Both the position numbers and the translations under genes were made by a program. A stretch of DNA of 64,000 bases from Ilumatobacter sp963746265 (lineage in GTDB: Bacteria > Actinomycetota > Acidimicrobiia > Acidimicrobiales > Ilumatobacteraceae), in the NCBI GenBank assembly GCA_963746265.1, contig CAVVAM010000019.1, forward strand, positions 1 through 64,000, in the 5' to 3' direction. The notes under the pieces were generated by a model. It did no database searches and was not told where the DNA came from. It saw nothing but the letters and a program-made list of their open reading frames with translations. This document shows, one piece after another, positions 35,012 through 43,231 of the stretch; positions within the stretch are counted from its first letter, which is position 1, and each line of letters begins with the position of its first letter.

Positions 35012-35490
35012 CAGGACGCCTCGGACGCCGCGTCGGGCGCCGGTGACGACGCGAGAGGGGCGTGCACGGGCCACGCCCCGTCGTCGAGGATGATCTGCCG
35101 TCCGACCCGGGTGGCGGTGTCGATCACGACGGGTGCGAGCAGGTTCGACGTCAGCTGCACCCCACCGTGCTCGCGACGAACGGTCACGATGGACAACACA
35201 CACAGGTCGTCGGCGGCCGCATCGTCGACGTCGGACGGGTCGATCTCGATGTCGTAGTCGGGGTACGCCGACCACGGCACGATCGTGAGGAACGCCACAT
35301 CGGGATCGTCGACGTCCTGCAGCCAGAACAGCGAATGGTGATCCTCGAGTTCTGCCGAACCGGGGAAGCGGCCACCACCGAGCAGCACCATCCGGCGCAG
35401 ATCGGCGAATCCGGGCAACCCCTCGGGAAACGACACCACTTCGTCATCGGCCGCCTCGATCGTCCCGAATCGGCTTGTCTCCACCTGCAT
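35011..35490 (-). CDS. fliW: Flagellar assembly factor FliW
   Basis: A 159-residue FliW: VSFPEGLPGFADLRRMVLL, LFWLQDVDDPDVAFLTIVPWSAYPDYDIEI and NLLAPVVIDTATRVGRQIIL. FliW binds CsrA and flagellin alternately. Free flagellin in the cytosol releases CsrA to stop more flagellin translation. The ATG at 35490 follows AGGAGG by 6 bases. fliW is transcribed divergently from flhA. Confidence 0.95.
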   Translation of the reverse strand: MQVETSRFGTIEAADDEVVSFPEGLPGFADLRRMVLLGGGRFPGSAELEDHHSLFWLQDVDDPDVAFLTIVPWSAYPDYDIEIDPSDVDDAAADDLCVLSIVTVRREHGGVQLTSNLLAPVVIDTATRVGRQIILDDGAWPVHAPLASSPAPDAASEAS

Positions 35491-35513
35491 GTGCAGCCTC
35501 CTGTCGTGTGCTG

Positions 35514-35542
35514 AGTATCGCGTCCGGCGGCCTGCACGACAA
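35514..35542 (-). promoter_or_regulatory. Sigma-70-type promoter of fliW-csrA
   Basis: On the minus strand TTGTCG, a 17-base spacer and GATACT lie 24 bases upstream of the fliW start. It overlaps the flagellar-type motif that reads toward flhA, so the two directions may be mutually exclusive. Confidence 0.5.
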
Positions 35543-35564
35543 ACAGCGGCGACTGCGGACAGTC
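35531..35564 (+). promoter_or_regulatory. Flagellar promoter motif upstream of flhA
   Basis: CCTGCACG, 17 bases, CGGACAGTC. The second half is exact. It leads to flhA with a leader of about 60 bases. Confidence 0.5.
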
Positions 35565-35633
35565 TCAACCGTCCGGGAACGGATGGGAGGCGCCGTGAGG
35601 CACGCCCACACCCCGGGTGGATGGAACCGACAC

Positions 35634-37718
35634 ATGAGCAAACCCCGCTTCGCACAGATGGGCTTCCCGGCCGTGATCGTCCTGGTCGTCACCGTGATGA
35701 TCCTGCCGCTGCCGTCGAACGTGCTCGACTTGCTGCTGGTCGCGAACATCTCGACGGCCGTCCTGATCCTGCTCGTGTCGACCAACGTTCGGAGCGCGCT
35801 CGACTTCTCGTCGTTCCCGTCCCTGCTCCTGGTCGTCACACTCATCCGCATCGGATTGAATGTGTCGACATCACGTGCGGTCCTGTCGCGAGGCGACGCG
35901 GGCGGCGTGATCGAGACCTTCGGCTCATTCGTCGTCGGCGGGAACATCGTCGTCGGCTTCGTCATCTTCCTGATCATCACGCTCGTCCAGTTCGTCGTGA
36001 TCTCGAACGGCTCCGGACGCGTCGCTGAGGTCTCGGCCCGGTTCACGCTCGACGCCATGCCCGGCAAGCAGATGGCGATCGACGCCGACCTCAACGCCGG
36101 CATGCTCACCGACGAAGAGGCCAAGCAGCGCCGCAAGCAGGTCGCCGACGAAGCCGACTTCTACGGCGCGATGGACGGTGCCTCGAAGTTCGTGAAGGGC
36201 GATGCGATCGCCGGTCTGGTCATCACGCTCGTCAACCTGGTCGGCGGATTGATCGTGGGCGTGCTGCAGATGGGCATGAGTCTGGGTGACGCCGTCGCCA
36301 CCTACAGCATGCTCACCGTCGGTGACGGCCTCGTCGCCCAGATCCCGGCACTGCTCGTGTCGATCTCGTCCGGCCTGATCGTCACGCGGTCGGCCGGCGA
36401 AACCGATCTGGGAACCGACGTGTTCGGTCAGTTCGCCCGCCAGGGCCAGGCCATCCGTTCGGGCGGCGTCGTCGTCACGCTCATGATGCTCGTTCCCGGC
36501 ATGCCCAAGGTGCCGTTCATCGTGTGCGGTGTCGGGCTGATCGTGCTCGGACACCAGCTCATCAGCCGATCTGCGAACGCTCCCGTCGACGTGCCGACGG
36601 ACGACGTCGCGGATCCGATTCCGCCGTCGCCACAACAACTGGCGATCGACGCACGGGTCGAGCCGCTCGAGCTCGACCTCGCCGTCGACCTCATCGATCT
36701 GGTCGATGCGTCACGTGGCGGCGATCTCCTCGATCGGGTCGGTGCGCTCCGCCGCAAGATCGCCGGCGAGCTGGGCTTCGTGATGCCGTCGATCCGCACT
36801 CGGGACGACGCGACACTCCCGGCGATGACCTACGTCCTGCGCATCCACGGCGTCGAGATCGGCAGGGGAGAGGTGCCGCCCGGGCGCGTCCTCGTCATCG
36901 GCGACGATCTGACCAGGTTCCCCGGCGACGACATCGTCGAGCCGGTGTTCGGTCTGCCGGCGCGTTGGGTACCGAGCGAGTTCAGCGTCGAAGCCGAGGT
37001 CGCGGGCAACACGGTCGTGGATCGATCGGCGCTCATCGTCACGCACCTGGCGGAGCTCGTGCGCCGCAACGCCGGACGCCTGCTCTCCCGTTCCGACGTC
37101 AAGGAACTGCTCGACGGCGTCGGGTTGACCGACCCGGCCGTCATCGAGGATCTCAGCGCCCACTCGGTCGGACTCGCCGAGGTCCAGCGTGTGCTCGCCA
37201 CCCTGCTCGACGACGGCATCGCCATCCGCGACCTCGTCCGCATTCTCGAGGCGATCGGCGAACGTGCCCGCACGTCGCGTTCGGCGGACGCCCTCGTCGA
37301 GGCGGCTCGTACGGTGCTCGGCCCGGCGATCACACGGTCGCTCGCACCCGATGGCGTCCTCCGGTTGGCGACGCTCGAACCGGCACTCGAATCGGGTCTC
37401 GCCGACCGCTACGAGGTCACCGAGCACGGCGCCGTCATCCAACTCGGTCCGGCGCTGCACGACCACTTCACGGGCGAGGTGCGACGGACCGCGACCACGG
37501 CAGGGAACGCCGGCGTACCCGCGGTGCTCGTGTGCGCGGCAGCGTTGCGCCCGGCGCTCGCCCGGCTCGTGAACCAGACCGTCCCCGGTGTGACGGTGGT
37601 GTCCTATCAGGAGATCGATCCCCACCTCCGAGTGGAGGTCGTCGACAACGTTCGCGCTCCGGCGATGCCGGGCGCCGACCCGGAGTTGAACCATGAGCCT
37701 CTTGCACGACTCGCCTGA
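35634..37718 (+). CDS. flhA: Flagellar export platform protein FlhA
   Basis: A 694-residue FlhA. The N-terminal membrane half (about eight helices) has NVLDLLLVANISTAVLILLVSTNV and ALDFSSFPSLLLVVTLIRIGLNVSTSRAVLS. The FHIPEP-type loop (VAEVSARFTLDAMPGKQMAIDADLNAGMLTDEEA) follows. The cytosolic domain runs from about 340 to the end. It forms the nonameric docking ring for export chaperones and couples proton flow to secretion. I chose the ATG at 35634; the frame is open further up, with another ATG at 35583. It overlaps the next gene by 26 bases. Confidence 0.97.
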   Translation: MSKPRFAQMGFPAVIVLVVTVMILPLPSNVLDLLLVANISTAVLILLVSTNVRSALDFSSFPSLLLVVTLIRIGLNVSTSRAVLSRGDAGGVIETFGSFVVGGNIVVGFVIFLIITLVQFVVISNGSGRVAEVSARFTLDAMPGKQMAIDADLNAGMLTDEEAKQRRKQVADEADFYGAMDGASKFVKGDAIAGLVITLVNLVGGLIVGVLQMGMSLGDAVATYSMLTVGDGLVAQIPALLVSISSGLIVTRSAGETDLGTDVFGQFARQGQAIRSGGVVVTLMMLVPGMPKVPFIVCGVGLIVLGHQLISRSANAPVDVPTDDVADPIPPSPQQLAIDARVEPLELDLAVDLIDLVDASRGGDLLDRVGALRRKIAGELGFVMPSIRTRDDATLPAMTYVLRIHGVEIGRGEVPPGRVLVIGDDLTRFPGDDIVEPVFGLPARWVPSEFSVEAEVAGNTVVDRSALIVTHLAELVRRNAGRLLSRSDVKELLDGVGLTDPAVIEDLSAHSVGLAEVQRVLATLLDDGIAIRDLVRILEAIGERARTSRSADALVEAARTVLGPAITRSLAPDGVLRLATLEPALESGLADRYEVTEHGAVIQLGPALHDHFTGEVRRTATTAGNAGVPAVLVCAAALRPALARLVNQTVPGVTVVSYQEIDPHLRVEVVDNVRAPAMPGADPELNHEPLARLA

Positions 37719-38592
37719 CACGGCCACGGCCGATGGCCAACCCGTCCGATTCCGAGCCGCCACGTTGGAGCAGGCACTCAGCCAGGCACGCTCGAAGTTG
37801 GGACCCGATGTCGAGGTGCTCGATGCCAACCGCATCCGTCGCGGCGGTGTCGGCGGGTTCTTCGCGACCGATCTCGGCGTCGAAGTGGCGATTCGGCCGG
37901 CCAACGACGACGACCGCTCGTCGGCGCACCACCGGCCCCACGACCCGATGCCGCTCGCGCACGGTCGGGGCGGGGGGCCGGAGGATCGCAGCGACGACTT
38001 CGACGCCCGGCTCGCACACCTCGACCGTGCGATCTACGGCACGGGTGCCTCCACCGGGATCGACCGGCTGCTCGACCGGGCGAACGAGGCGGACGGGTTC
38101 GGAGGCAACGCAAACGCTCCCACGACCTCGTTCGCGGAGCACCTCGCACGCGAGCTGGCCGGGTCGCGATCGCTGCCACGACAGAGCGAGCGCGTCGATC
38201 AGGGGAGGCCCGCGGGCGACGTGGGCACGACGTCGACGAGGGCCGATGGCCGGCCTGGCGAGCTCGGGTCGCCCCACGCCGACTCGGCGGCCGAGGCCCG
38301 AACGCCAGTGGCCCGGCCGTGCACCGAGTCGGACGAGCGCCCCACCCCGTCGGTGGCGCCACCACCCACCGATGCCCCCCTTCGCGAGGTGCGGCCGAAC
38401 CCGTTCGACCTGGGTCGTCACGCCGATGTCGCCGCCGGTGCGGTCGGCCGACTCATCAGCGAGCTCGCCGACATCAGTCCCCACCCCGGCAGCCGTGTGC
38501 ATCAACTGTCGCGCCTGACGGTGTCGTTGACCGCAGCCGATGGCTCGTCGGTCGAGTTCTCGGCCGAGCTGAGCGGGGTCCACGATGGCTGA
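37693..38592 (+). CDS. FlhF-like protein lacking the GTPase domain
   Basis: A 299-residue protein. The first ~65 residues match the N-terminal domain of FlhF: VRFRAATLEQALSQARSKLGPDVEVLDANRIRRGGVGGFFATDLGVEV. The middle is disordered, rich in Arg/Ala/Asp/Pro. A ~65-residue C-terminal segment ends RLTVSLTAADGSSVEFSAEL. No P-loop, no SRP-type NG domain and no GTPase motifs are present. In flagellar clusters flhF follows flhA, which fits. It overlaps flhA by 26 bases and the next gene by 8. Confidence 0.8.
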   Translation: MSLLHDSPDTATADGQPVRFRAATLEQALSQARSKLGPDVEVLDANRIRRGGVGGFFATDLGVEVAIRPANDDDRSSAHHRPHDPMPLAHGRGGGPEDRSDDFDARLAHLDRAIYGTGASTGIDRLLDRANEADGFGGNANAPTTSFAEHLARELAGSRSLPRQSERVDQGRPAGDVGTTSTRADGRPGELGSPHADSAAEARTPVARPCTESDERPTPSVAPPPTDAPLREVRPNPFDLGRHADVAAGAVGRLISELADISPHPGSRVHQLSRLTVSLTAADGSSVEFSAELSGVHDG

Positions 38593-38884
38593 GACAACGG
38601 TTGCCGGGGACACCCCAGAGTTCCACATCGTCGTCAAACGCCCGGGCCGACGCAGCCCGCTGGCGCCATATCGCTTCGCGATCACGTTCGCGTTCGCGAT
38701 GGCAGTGTGCGGCCTGCCGCTCTGGGAGGCAGCCGAAACGGGTCACGGCGTCGACGACGCACTGCTCCGGGTGGCGGGCGCCGCCCTGTTCGCCTGGTTC
38801 GTGCTCGGGCGGATCAACCGGATCCTGAGCTCCGCCCCGGCGCCGAACGTCGAGCGCACCGCGCCCGACGTCGAGGGATCCTGA
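38585..38884 (+). CDS. Small two-helix membrane protein
   Basis: A 99-residue protein with two predicted membrane helices (about 32-50 and 60-78). It has a basic segment before the first helix and a polar C-terminus. I recognise no family. It is coupled to the FlhF-like gene (8-base overlap) and is last in the flhA unit, so it may belong to the export platform or the polar landmark system. Confidence 0.65.
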   Translation: MAETTVAGDTPEFHIVVKRPGRRSPLAPYRFAITFAFAMAVCGLPLWEAAETGHGVDDALLRVAGAALFAWFVLGRINRILSSAPAPNVERTAPDVEGS

Positions 38885-39219
38885 CCGGTCGATCGATCGT
38901 CGCTGCGGTGCCCCCCGGCGCCGCGCCCGGTGGTTGGCGAAGGTCGCACCCGGGACCCGACCGATGACGCCCGCGACGCCGCTCGTCGGCCCCGGTCGTC
39001 GGCCTGCGTTGCCGCCGCACGGTGCGGATCCGGAACGGCCCCACACGCCCGTCCGTTCGCCGCCAGGGACATCCACCGGGGACATCCACCGGACATCCAC
39101 CGGGGACGTGAGGCGGTGACGACTGCCACGGATGGCAGCACCGGTGGTCCGGCACGGCGCGCGTTCCGGCCCACCAGGGGCGTTGCGTGACGTCGTGCCA
39201 ACCCCGTCGTCGAGCGGGC
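38885..39219. other. Convergent intergenic region, no gene
   Basis: It lies between the plus-strand membrane-protein gene and the end of flgL on the minus strand. No coding frame is convincing. It contains a short tandem repeat (39067-39105). I see no clear terminator hairpin, though one is expected for both directions. Confidence 0.5.
39067..39105. repeat. Tandem repeat of GGACATCCACCGG, about three copies
   Basis: Three nearly exact copies of a ~13-base unit. They lie in the non-coding gap between convergent flagellar units. Confidence 0.85.
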
Positions 39220-40107
39220 TCAGCGCATGTAGTCCAGGAGCGACGGCGGGATCACCCGCGAGGCCGCCTGGAGCGCCGCCGTGTATGCGTTCTCGCGCGC
39301 CTTCAAGGAGATCAGCGCCTCGGCGATGTCGACGTCCTCGATCGTGGAGAGGGTCTCGCGCAGCATGGCCTCGTCGGCGGCCGTGCGGGCCCGCAGACCT
39401 TCGAGGCGGGCGCCTCGCGCGCCGACCTCGGCCGCAGCGGACCCCACGGTTGCGCGAGCGGTGTCGAGATGATCGTGCTCGGTCGCGAGCGCCGCCATGT
39501 TGCCGGACGCGATCGCGGTCTCCATGCGACCCAGCACCGCGAACAGATCCCCCTGGGGCGCCGCAGGGTCACCGAACACGTCGGGACCGGTCACGTTCAC
39601 CCGGATCGTCGTACCGGGCGCGACGTCGCGAAGTACGGCCCCGCCATCGCCCTGGTAGACCCCTGACGGGTCGTACGCGGGCCCGTTCGCCGTTCCACCG
39701 AAGATCGGTCGGCCGAGGTGTTGCGTGTTCGCCAGGGCGATCAATTCGTCGCGAATCTGACCGACCTCGACGGCGAGTGCCATCCGTGACGTGGCGTCGT
39801 TGCCACCCGAGTTCGCGGCACGGACCGCGAGCTCCTTGACGCGGCTCATCAGATCGAGACCGTTGACGATCGCAGAATCAGCCGTTGCCAACCAGCTCTG
39901 GGAGTCCGTTTGGGCCCGCTGCTGCTGGTCGGAGCGACGCAGCTGGTTTCGGATGCTCATCGCCGACGACGCGCCGGACGGATCGTCGGACGGTGCCAGG
40001 ATGGCTCGGCCGGATGCCAGTTCGGACTGGCTGCGCTGGAGTCGCTCGAGCGACCGGTTGAGGTCGACGAGTGTCGTGCTGGTGAGCATCGAGTTGGTCA
40101 CGCGCAT
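39220..40107 (-). CDS. flgL: Flagellar hook-filament junction protein FlgL
   Basis: A 295-residue FlgL with a flagellin-like N-terminus (MRVTNSMLTSTTLVDLNRSLERLQRSQSELASGRAI) and C-terminus (DEAMLRETLSTIEDVDIAEALISLKARENAYTAALQAASRVIPPSLLDYM). The central domain has NTQHLGRPIFGGTANGP. It joins FlgK to the filament. It is 15 bases after flgK and last in the flgN-flgK-flgL unit. Confidence 0.95.
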   Translation of the reverse strand: MRVTNSMLTSTTLVDLNRSLERLQRSQSELASGRAILAPSDDPSGASSAMSIRNQLRRSDQQQRAQTDSQSWLATADSAIVNGLDLMSRVKELAVRAANSGGNDATSRMALAVEVGQIRDELIALANTQHLGRPIFGGTANGPAYDPSGVYQGDGGAVLRDVAPGTTIRVNVTGPDVFGDPAAPQGDLFAVLGRMETAIASGNMAALATEHDHLDTARATVGSAAAEVGARGARLEGLRARTAADEAMLRETLSTIEDVDIAEALISLKARENAYTAALQAASRVIPPSLLDYMR

Positions 40108-40122
40108 GTCATTCCTCCGTCG

Positions 40123-41496
40123 TCAGCGGCCGACCCGGCCGGTGCGCTCGATCAGGACGCCCATCATCTCGTCGACCGCGGTCAGAACCCGGGCCGAGGC
40201 TTCGTATGCGCGCTGGGAGGCCATCAGCGTCACCATCTCCTCGTCGATGCTCACGCCGCCCGTCGATTCGGCTCGCACCTCGGCGGCACGGGTCAGCCCT
40301 GCCTGGATCTCGGCTCCTCGCCGCGCGGTTCGGACCTCGATCCCGAGCTTGGCCACCATCGAGCGGTATTCGGCATCCGGACCGGCAGCGCGTTCGGCGA
40401 TCGATGCGATCGCCCGAGCCTGCTCGCCGTCGAACGGGCCGGGCGCGGTCGGTCCCGGCAGCACGGGCGCCCCGGCGGCCAATCGTTCCGGGCGGCCGAC
40501 GACGTCGGACGACAGCGCGATCGTCGATGCGGTCACGCCTGTCGGGTCGAAGAAGTTCCAGCCGTTGGTTCCGGACTGGTCGAACCCACTCACGTGAAGC
40601 GCGTTGACCTCGGTGACGAGCGATGCGGCGACGCCGTCGATGGCGGCCCGGTAGCGCGGGACCACGTCGGTCACGGTGCCGATGAGCGAGGCTGCCCGGC
40701 TCGGCGGCGTGGCGACGACCATGCCGTCGCGCTGCCAGGTGAGCAGCCCCCCGCCATTGCCGACGCGATGTGTGATCGTCCCGCTGACGAGCTCACGCCC
40801 GCCGATCGAGACATTGACCATCCCACCGTCGGCGGGCAGGGCGATCGCCCCGGTCAGCTCGGCGAGGTCACGCAGCAACACGTCGCGCTGATCGGCCAGA
40901 TCATTCGAGGCCACGCCACCGCTGGCGATCCCACCGTTGAGCTGTGCGATCCGGTCGGCGAGATCGTTGACCTCGTCGGCCAGGGTCGCGAGCGCTGCTG
41001 ACGCGGTGCCGGCGACGCGGTCCAGTTCGCCGGCCACCCGGCGAATGCCGTCCACGAGCGTCTGCGCCCGTTCGAGCGTCTGGACCCGCGTCGCAGACGT
41101 GGCCGGATACATCGAGAGGTCGGACCACCCGGCCCAGAAGTCGTCGAGCATCGAGGCGACGCCGGTGTCAGAGGGCTCGGGAAAGGCCAGCTCGATCCGG
41201 GCGAGTTCGCCTCTGGCCGTCTCGGCGCCGGCGGATCGAGCGGATTCGAGGACCAGTCGGTCCTCGGCGAGCTGATCGACGAGTCGGGTGACCTCGACCA
41301 CGTCGACGCCGCGCAGCTGTGAGCCTCCACCGGCGAACACGCGAGCAGCCGGGCCGATGTCGGCCGCCTCGAGTGCGACTCGCTGACGGTGGTAGCCCTC
41401 GGTGGTCTGATTGGCGATGTTGTGCGCCGTCACGTCGAGTACGCGACGCTGGGCGTTCATACCCGACAGCGCGGTGTACAGGCCGGAGATGTTCAC
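40123..41496 (-). CDS. flgK: Flagellar hook-associated protein FlgK
   Basis: A 457-residue FlgK starting at GTG (NISGLYTALSGMNAQRRVLDVTAHNIANQTTEGYHRQRV). The C-terminus is GGVSIDEEMVTLMASQRAYEASARVLTAVDEMMGVLIERTG. The conserved DDFWAGWSDLS and NDLADQRDVLLRDLAELTG blocks are present. It is the first hook-filament junction protein. The start overlaps the flgN stop region (TGACGTG), so translation is coupled. Confidence 0.96.
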   Translation of the reverse strand: MNISGLYTALSGMNAQRRVLDVTAHNIANQTTEGYHRQRVALEAADIGPAARVFAGGGSQLRGVDVVEVTRLVDQLAEDRLVLESARSAGAETARGELARIELAFPEPSDTGVASMLDDFWAGWSDLSMYPATSATRVQTLERAQTLVDGIRRVAGELDRVAGTASAALATLADEVNDLADRIAQLNGGIASGGVASNDLADQRDVLLRDLAELTGAIALPADGGMVNVSIGGRELVSGTITHRVGNGGGLLTWQRDGMVVATPPSRAASLIGTVTDVVPRYRAAIDGVAASLVTEVNALHVSGFDQSGTNGWNFFDPTGVTASTIALSSDVVGRPERLAAGAPVLPGPTAPGPFDGEQARAIASIAERAAGPDAEYRSMVAKLGIEVRTARRGAEIQAGLTRAAEVRAESTGGVSIDEEMVTLMASQRAYEASARVLTAVDEMMGVLIERTGRVGR

Positions 41497-41497
41497 G

Positions 41498-42022
41498 TCA
41501 AGCCGTCCGATCGAATCGGGACGCGGCGGGAGCGAGCCGTGCAGCGGCACCGTCTGGGTCGTACGTGGCGGAGCTCTCTCCCTCGAGATGGCGTGCCACG
41601 GCTCCGGCCGAACCCATCCCGCGTCGGTTGAGCGTCTGGTTCTCGCGGGAGAGCTCGTCGATCTCCTCCTGGATGGCGACCAGGTGGAGGCGGTTCTGGC
41701 GCCAGATCTCACCGTAGGGCTCGGGAGCGACCTGGGCGAGCTCCGCCAGGCTGGCATCGTCGCGGAGCCCACAGCCGCGGGCCACCCGCTGCGACACGAG
41801 AATTCGCTCGGCCTCGGCCTGGCGGATCAGGTCCACGACGTTCTCGACGGTCTCGGTGATCGTCGGGAGCCAGCGCAGCCGATCGTTCGTCAGGATCAGC
41901 TGCTGGACCTCGAGCACGAACAGCAGCTGCGACATCATCTCGCGCAGCGTCCACAGTCGCCGGGAGAGTTCGTCGCGGTCGTCCACGTTCGCGAACAGTC
42001 CACGAGCCCGCCCGTCACGCAC
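41498..42022 (-). CDS. flgN: FlgN-type export chaperone
   Basis: A 174-residue protein matching the actinobacterial FlgN pattern: LSRRLWTLREMMSQLLFVLEVQQLILTNDRLRWLPTITETVENVVDLIRQAE, followed by SLAELAQVAPEPYGEIWRQNRLHLVAIQEEIDELSRENQTLNRRG. It escorts FlgK and FlgL, its downstream neighbours. The GTG at 42022 has AGGAGG 12 bases upstream; a GTG further in (VDDRDELS) is possible. The upstream AGGAGG is the complement of the CCTCCT half of the motA-side promoter motif. Confidence 0.85.
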   Translation of the reverse strand: MRDGRARGLFANVDDRDELSRRLWTLREMMSQLLFVLEVQQLILTNDRLRWLPTITETVENVVDLIRQAEAERILVSQRVARGCGLRDDASLAELAQVAPEPYGEIWRQNRLHLVAIQEEIDELSRENQTLNRRGMGSAGAVARHLEGESSATYDPDGAAARLAPAASRFDRTA

Positions 42023-42034
42023 GGAGGTCGTGAG

Positions 42035-42068
42035 CCTCCTGGCCGATCCTGCCGGCCGTCGGACAGTC
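42035..42068 (+). promoter_or_regulatory. Flagellar promoter motif upstream of flbD-motA-motB
   Basis: CCTCCTGG, 17 bases, CGGACAGTC. The predicted leader is about 47 bases. The CCTCCT half doubles as the complement of the flgN ribosome binding site on the other strand, so this half is less independent evidence than the CGGACAGTC half. Confidence 0.5.
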
Positions 42069-42122
42069 TCCGATGCGCAACAACCGGCGCAGTCCCATCC
42101 AGCACGAGACTCGAGAAAAGCA

Positions 42123-42455
42123 GTGATCCAGCTCACGAGACTTCGCCACGGCGATCCCATGTACCTGAACCCCGATCTGTTCGAACGTGTCGACACCCAC
42201 GTCGACACGGTCGTGCGCCTGATCGACGGGACCGAGTACGTCGTGGTCGAGCCCGCCGAGGAGATCGTCCGCCGCATCATCGACCACCGCGCCCGCATCA
42301 TCGCCATCGCCGGCATGATGCAATCGGGTGCGGCCGCGTGGACCACTCCGCCGGCGACCGATGCGGCACCCACGTCGAGCGGTCGTGAGTTGGCGAGTGG
42401 TGAGCCAACGGAACGGCACGAACGAGTCGACGACCTCGAGGAGCCCGTCTCATGA
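42123..42455 (+). CDS. flbD: FlbD-family flagellar protein
   Basis: A 110-residue protein whose first ~60 residues are the short FlbD domain (IQLTRLRHGDPMYLNPDLFERVDTHVDTVVRLIDGTEYVVVEPAEEIVRRIIDHRARI). This is the Gram-positive FlbD family located before motA, not the Caulobacter NtrC-type regulator of the same name. The C-terminal ~45 residues are low-complexity. It starts at GTG and overlaps motA by 4 bases (ATGA). The molecular role is unknown. Confidence 0.85.
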   Translation: MIQLTRLRHGDPMYLNPDLFERVDTHVDTVVRLIDGTEYVVVEPAEEIVRRIIDHRARIIAIAGMMQSGAAAWTTPPATDAAPTSSGRELASGEPTERHERVDDLEEPVS

Positions 42456-43231
42456 AGGCGACTCCGATCGGGCTCGCGATCGCGCTGTTCGGCGTGGTCG
42501 TCGGCGGCATCTTCAAGGGCGTGAGCCCGATCGTCCTCATCACGAACGTCCCGGCGCTGTTCATCGTCATCGTCGGTGCGCTGGGCGCCACCATGGCCAG
42601 CTTCGACATGAAGGACACCACCGGCGTCATCGCCGCGATCATGCGTGCGATGTTCCCGAAGTCCGAACTCGATCCGAGCGCCCGACTGGAGCGGATCGTG
42701 GACTACGCCGGTCGTGCCCGTCACGACGGGATCCTGTCGCTGGAATCCGATGTGGCCGAACTCGACGATCCGTTCATGCAGAAGGCCCTCCAGCTCGCCA
42801 TCGACGGCAACGACCCAGACGCGGTCGCGGACGTGATGCGCACCGACATCCGCACGCTCAAGGCCCGCCACAAAGTGGCCGCCGACTGGTGCATGGCGTA
42901 CGGCATCTTCGCGCCGACGTTCGGCATCATCGGCGCCGTCATGGGCCTGATCGCGACACTCGGCCACCTCGACCAACCCGAGCTGCTCGGCACCGGCATC
43001 TCGGCGGCGTTCGTCGCGACGTTCTGGGGTGTCTTCCTCGCCAACGGCATCATGCTCCCCCTGGCGAACAAGCTGAAGAAGATGTCGGCCGAGGAGGTCG
43101 CCGGCCGCGAGATGGTGATGGAGGGCGTGCTCGCCATCCAAGGCGGCCAGAACCCACGAGTGATCGAGCAGACGCTGCTCACCTATCTGCCCCCGACCCA
43201 AGCTCGGGCGCTGGAGGCCGCACGTGTCTGA
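42452..43231 (+). CDS. motA: Flagellar stator protein MotA
   Basis: A 259-residue MotA with four membrane helices (two N-terminal, then GIFAPTFGIIGAVMGLIATL and GISAAFVATFWGVFLANGIMLPLANKL). The cytosolic loop has the charged segment that meets FliG. It forms the proton or sodium channel around MotB. The final codons overlap the motB GTG by 8 bases. Confidence 0.97.
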   Translation: MKATPIGLAIALFGVVVGGIFKGVSPIVLITNVPALFIVIVGALGATMASFDMKDTTGVIAAIMRAMFPKSELDPSARLERIVDYAGRARHDGILSLESDVAELDDPFMQKALQLAIDGNDPDAVADVMRTDIRTLKARHKVAADWCMAYGIFAPTFGIIGAVMGLIATLGHLDQPELLGTGISAAFVATFWGVFLANGIMLPLANKLKKMSAEEVAGREMVMEGVLAIQGGQNPRVIEQTLLTYLPPTQARALEAARV

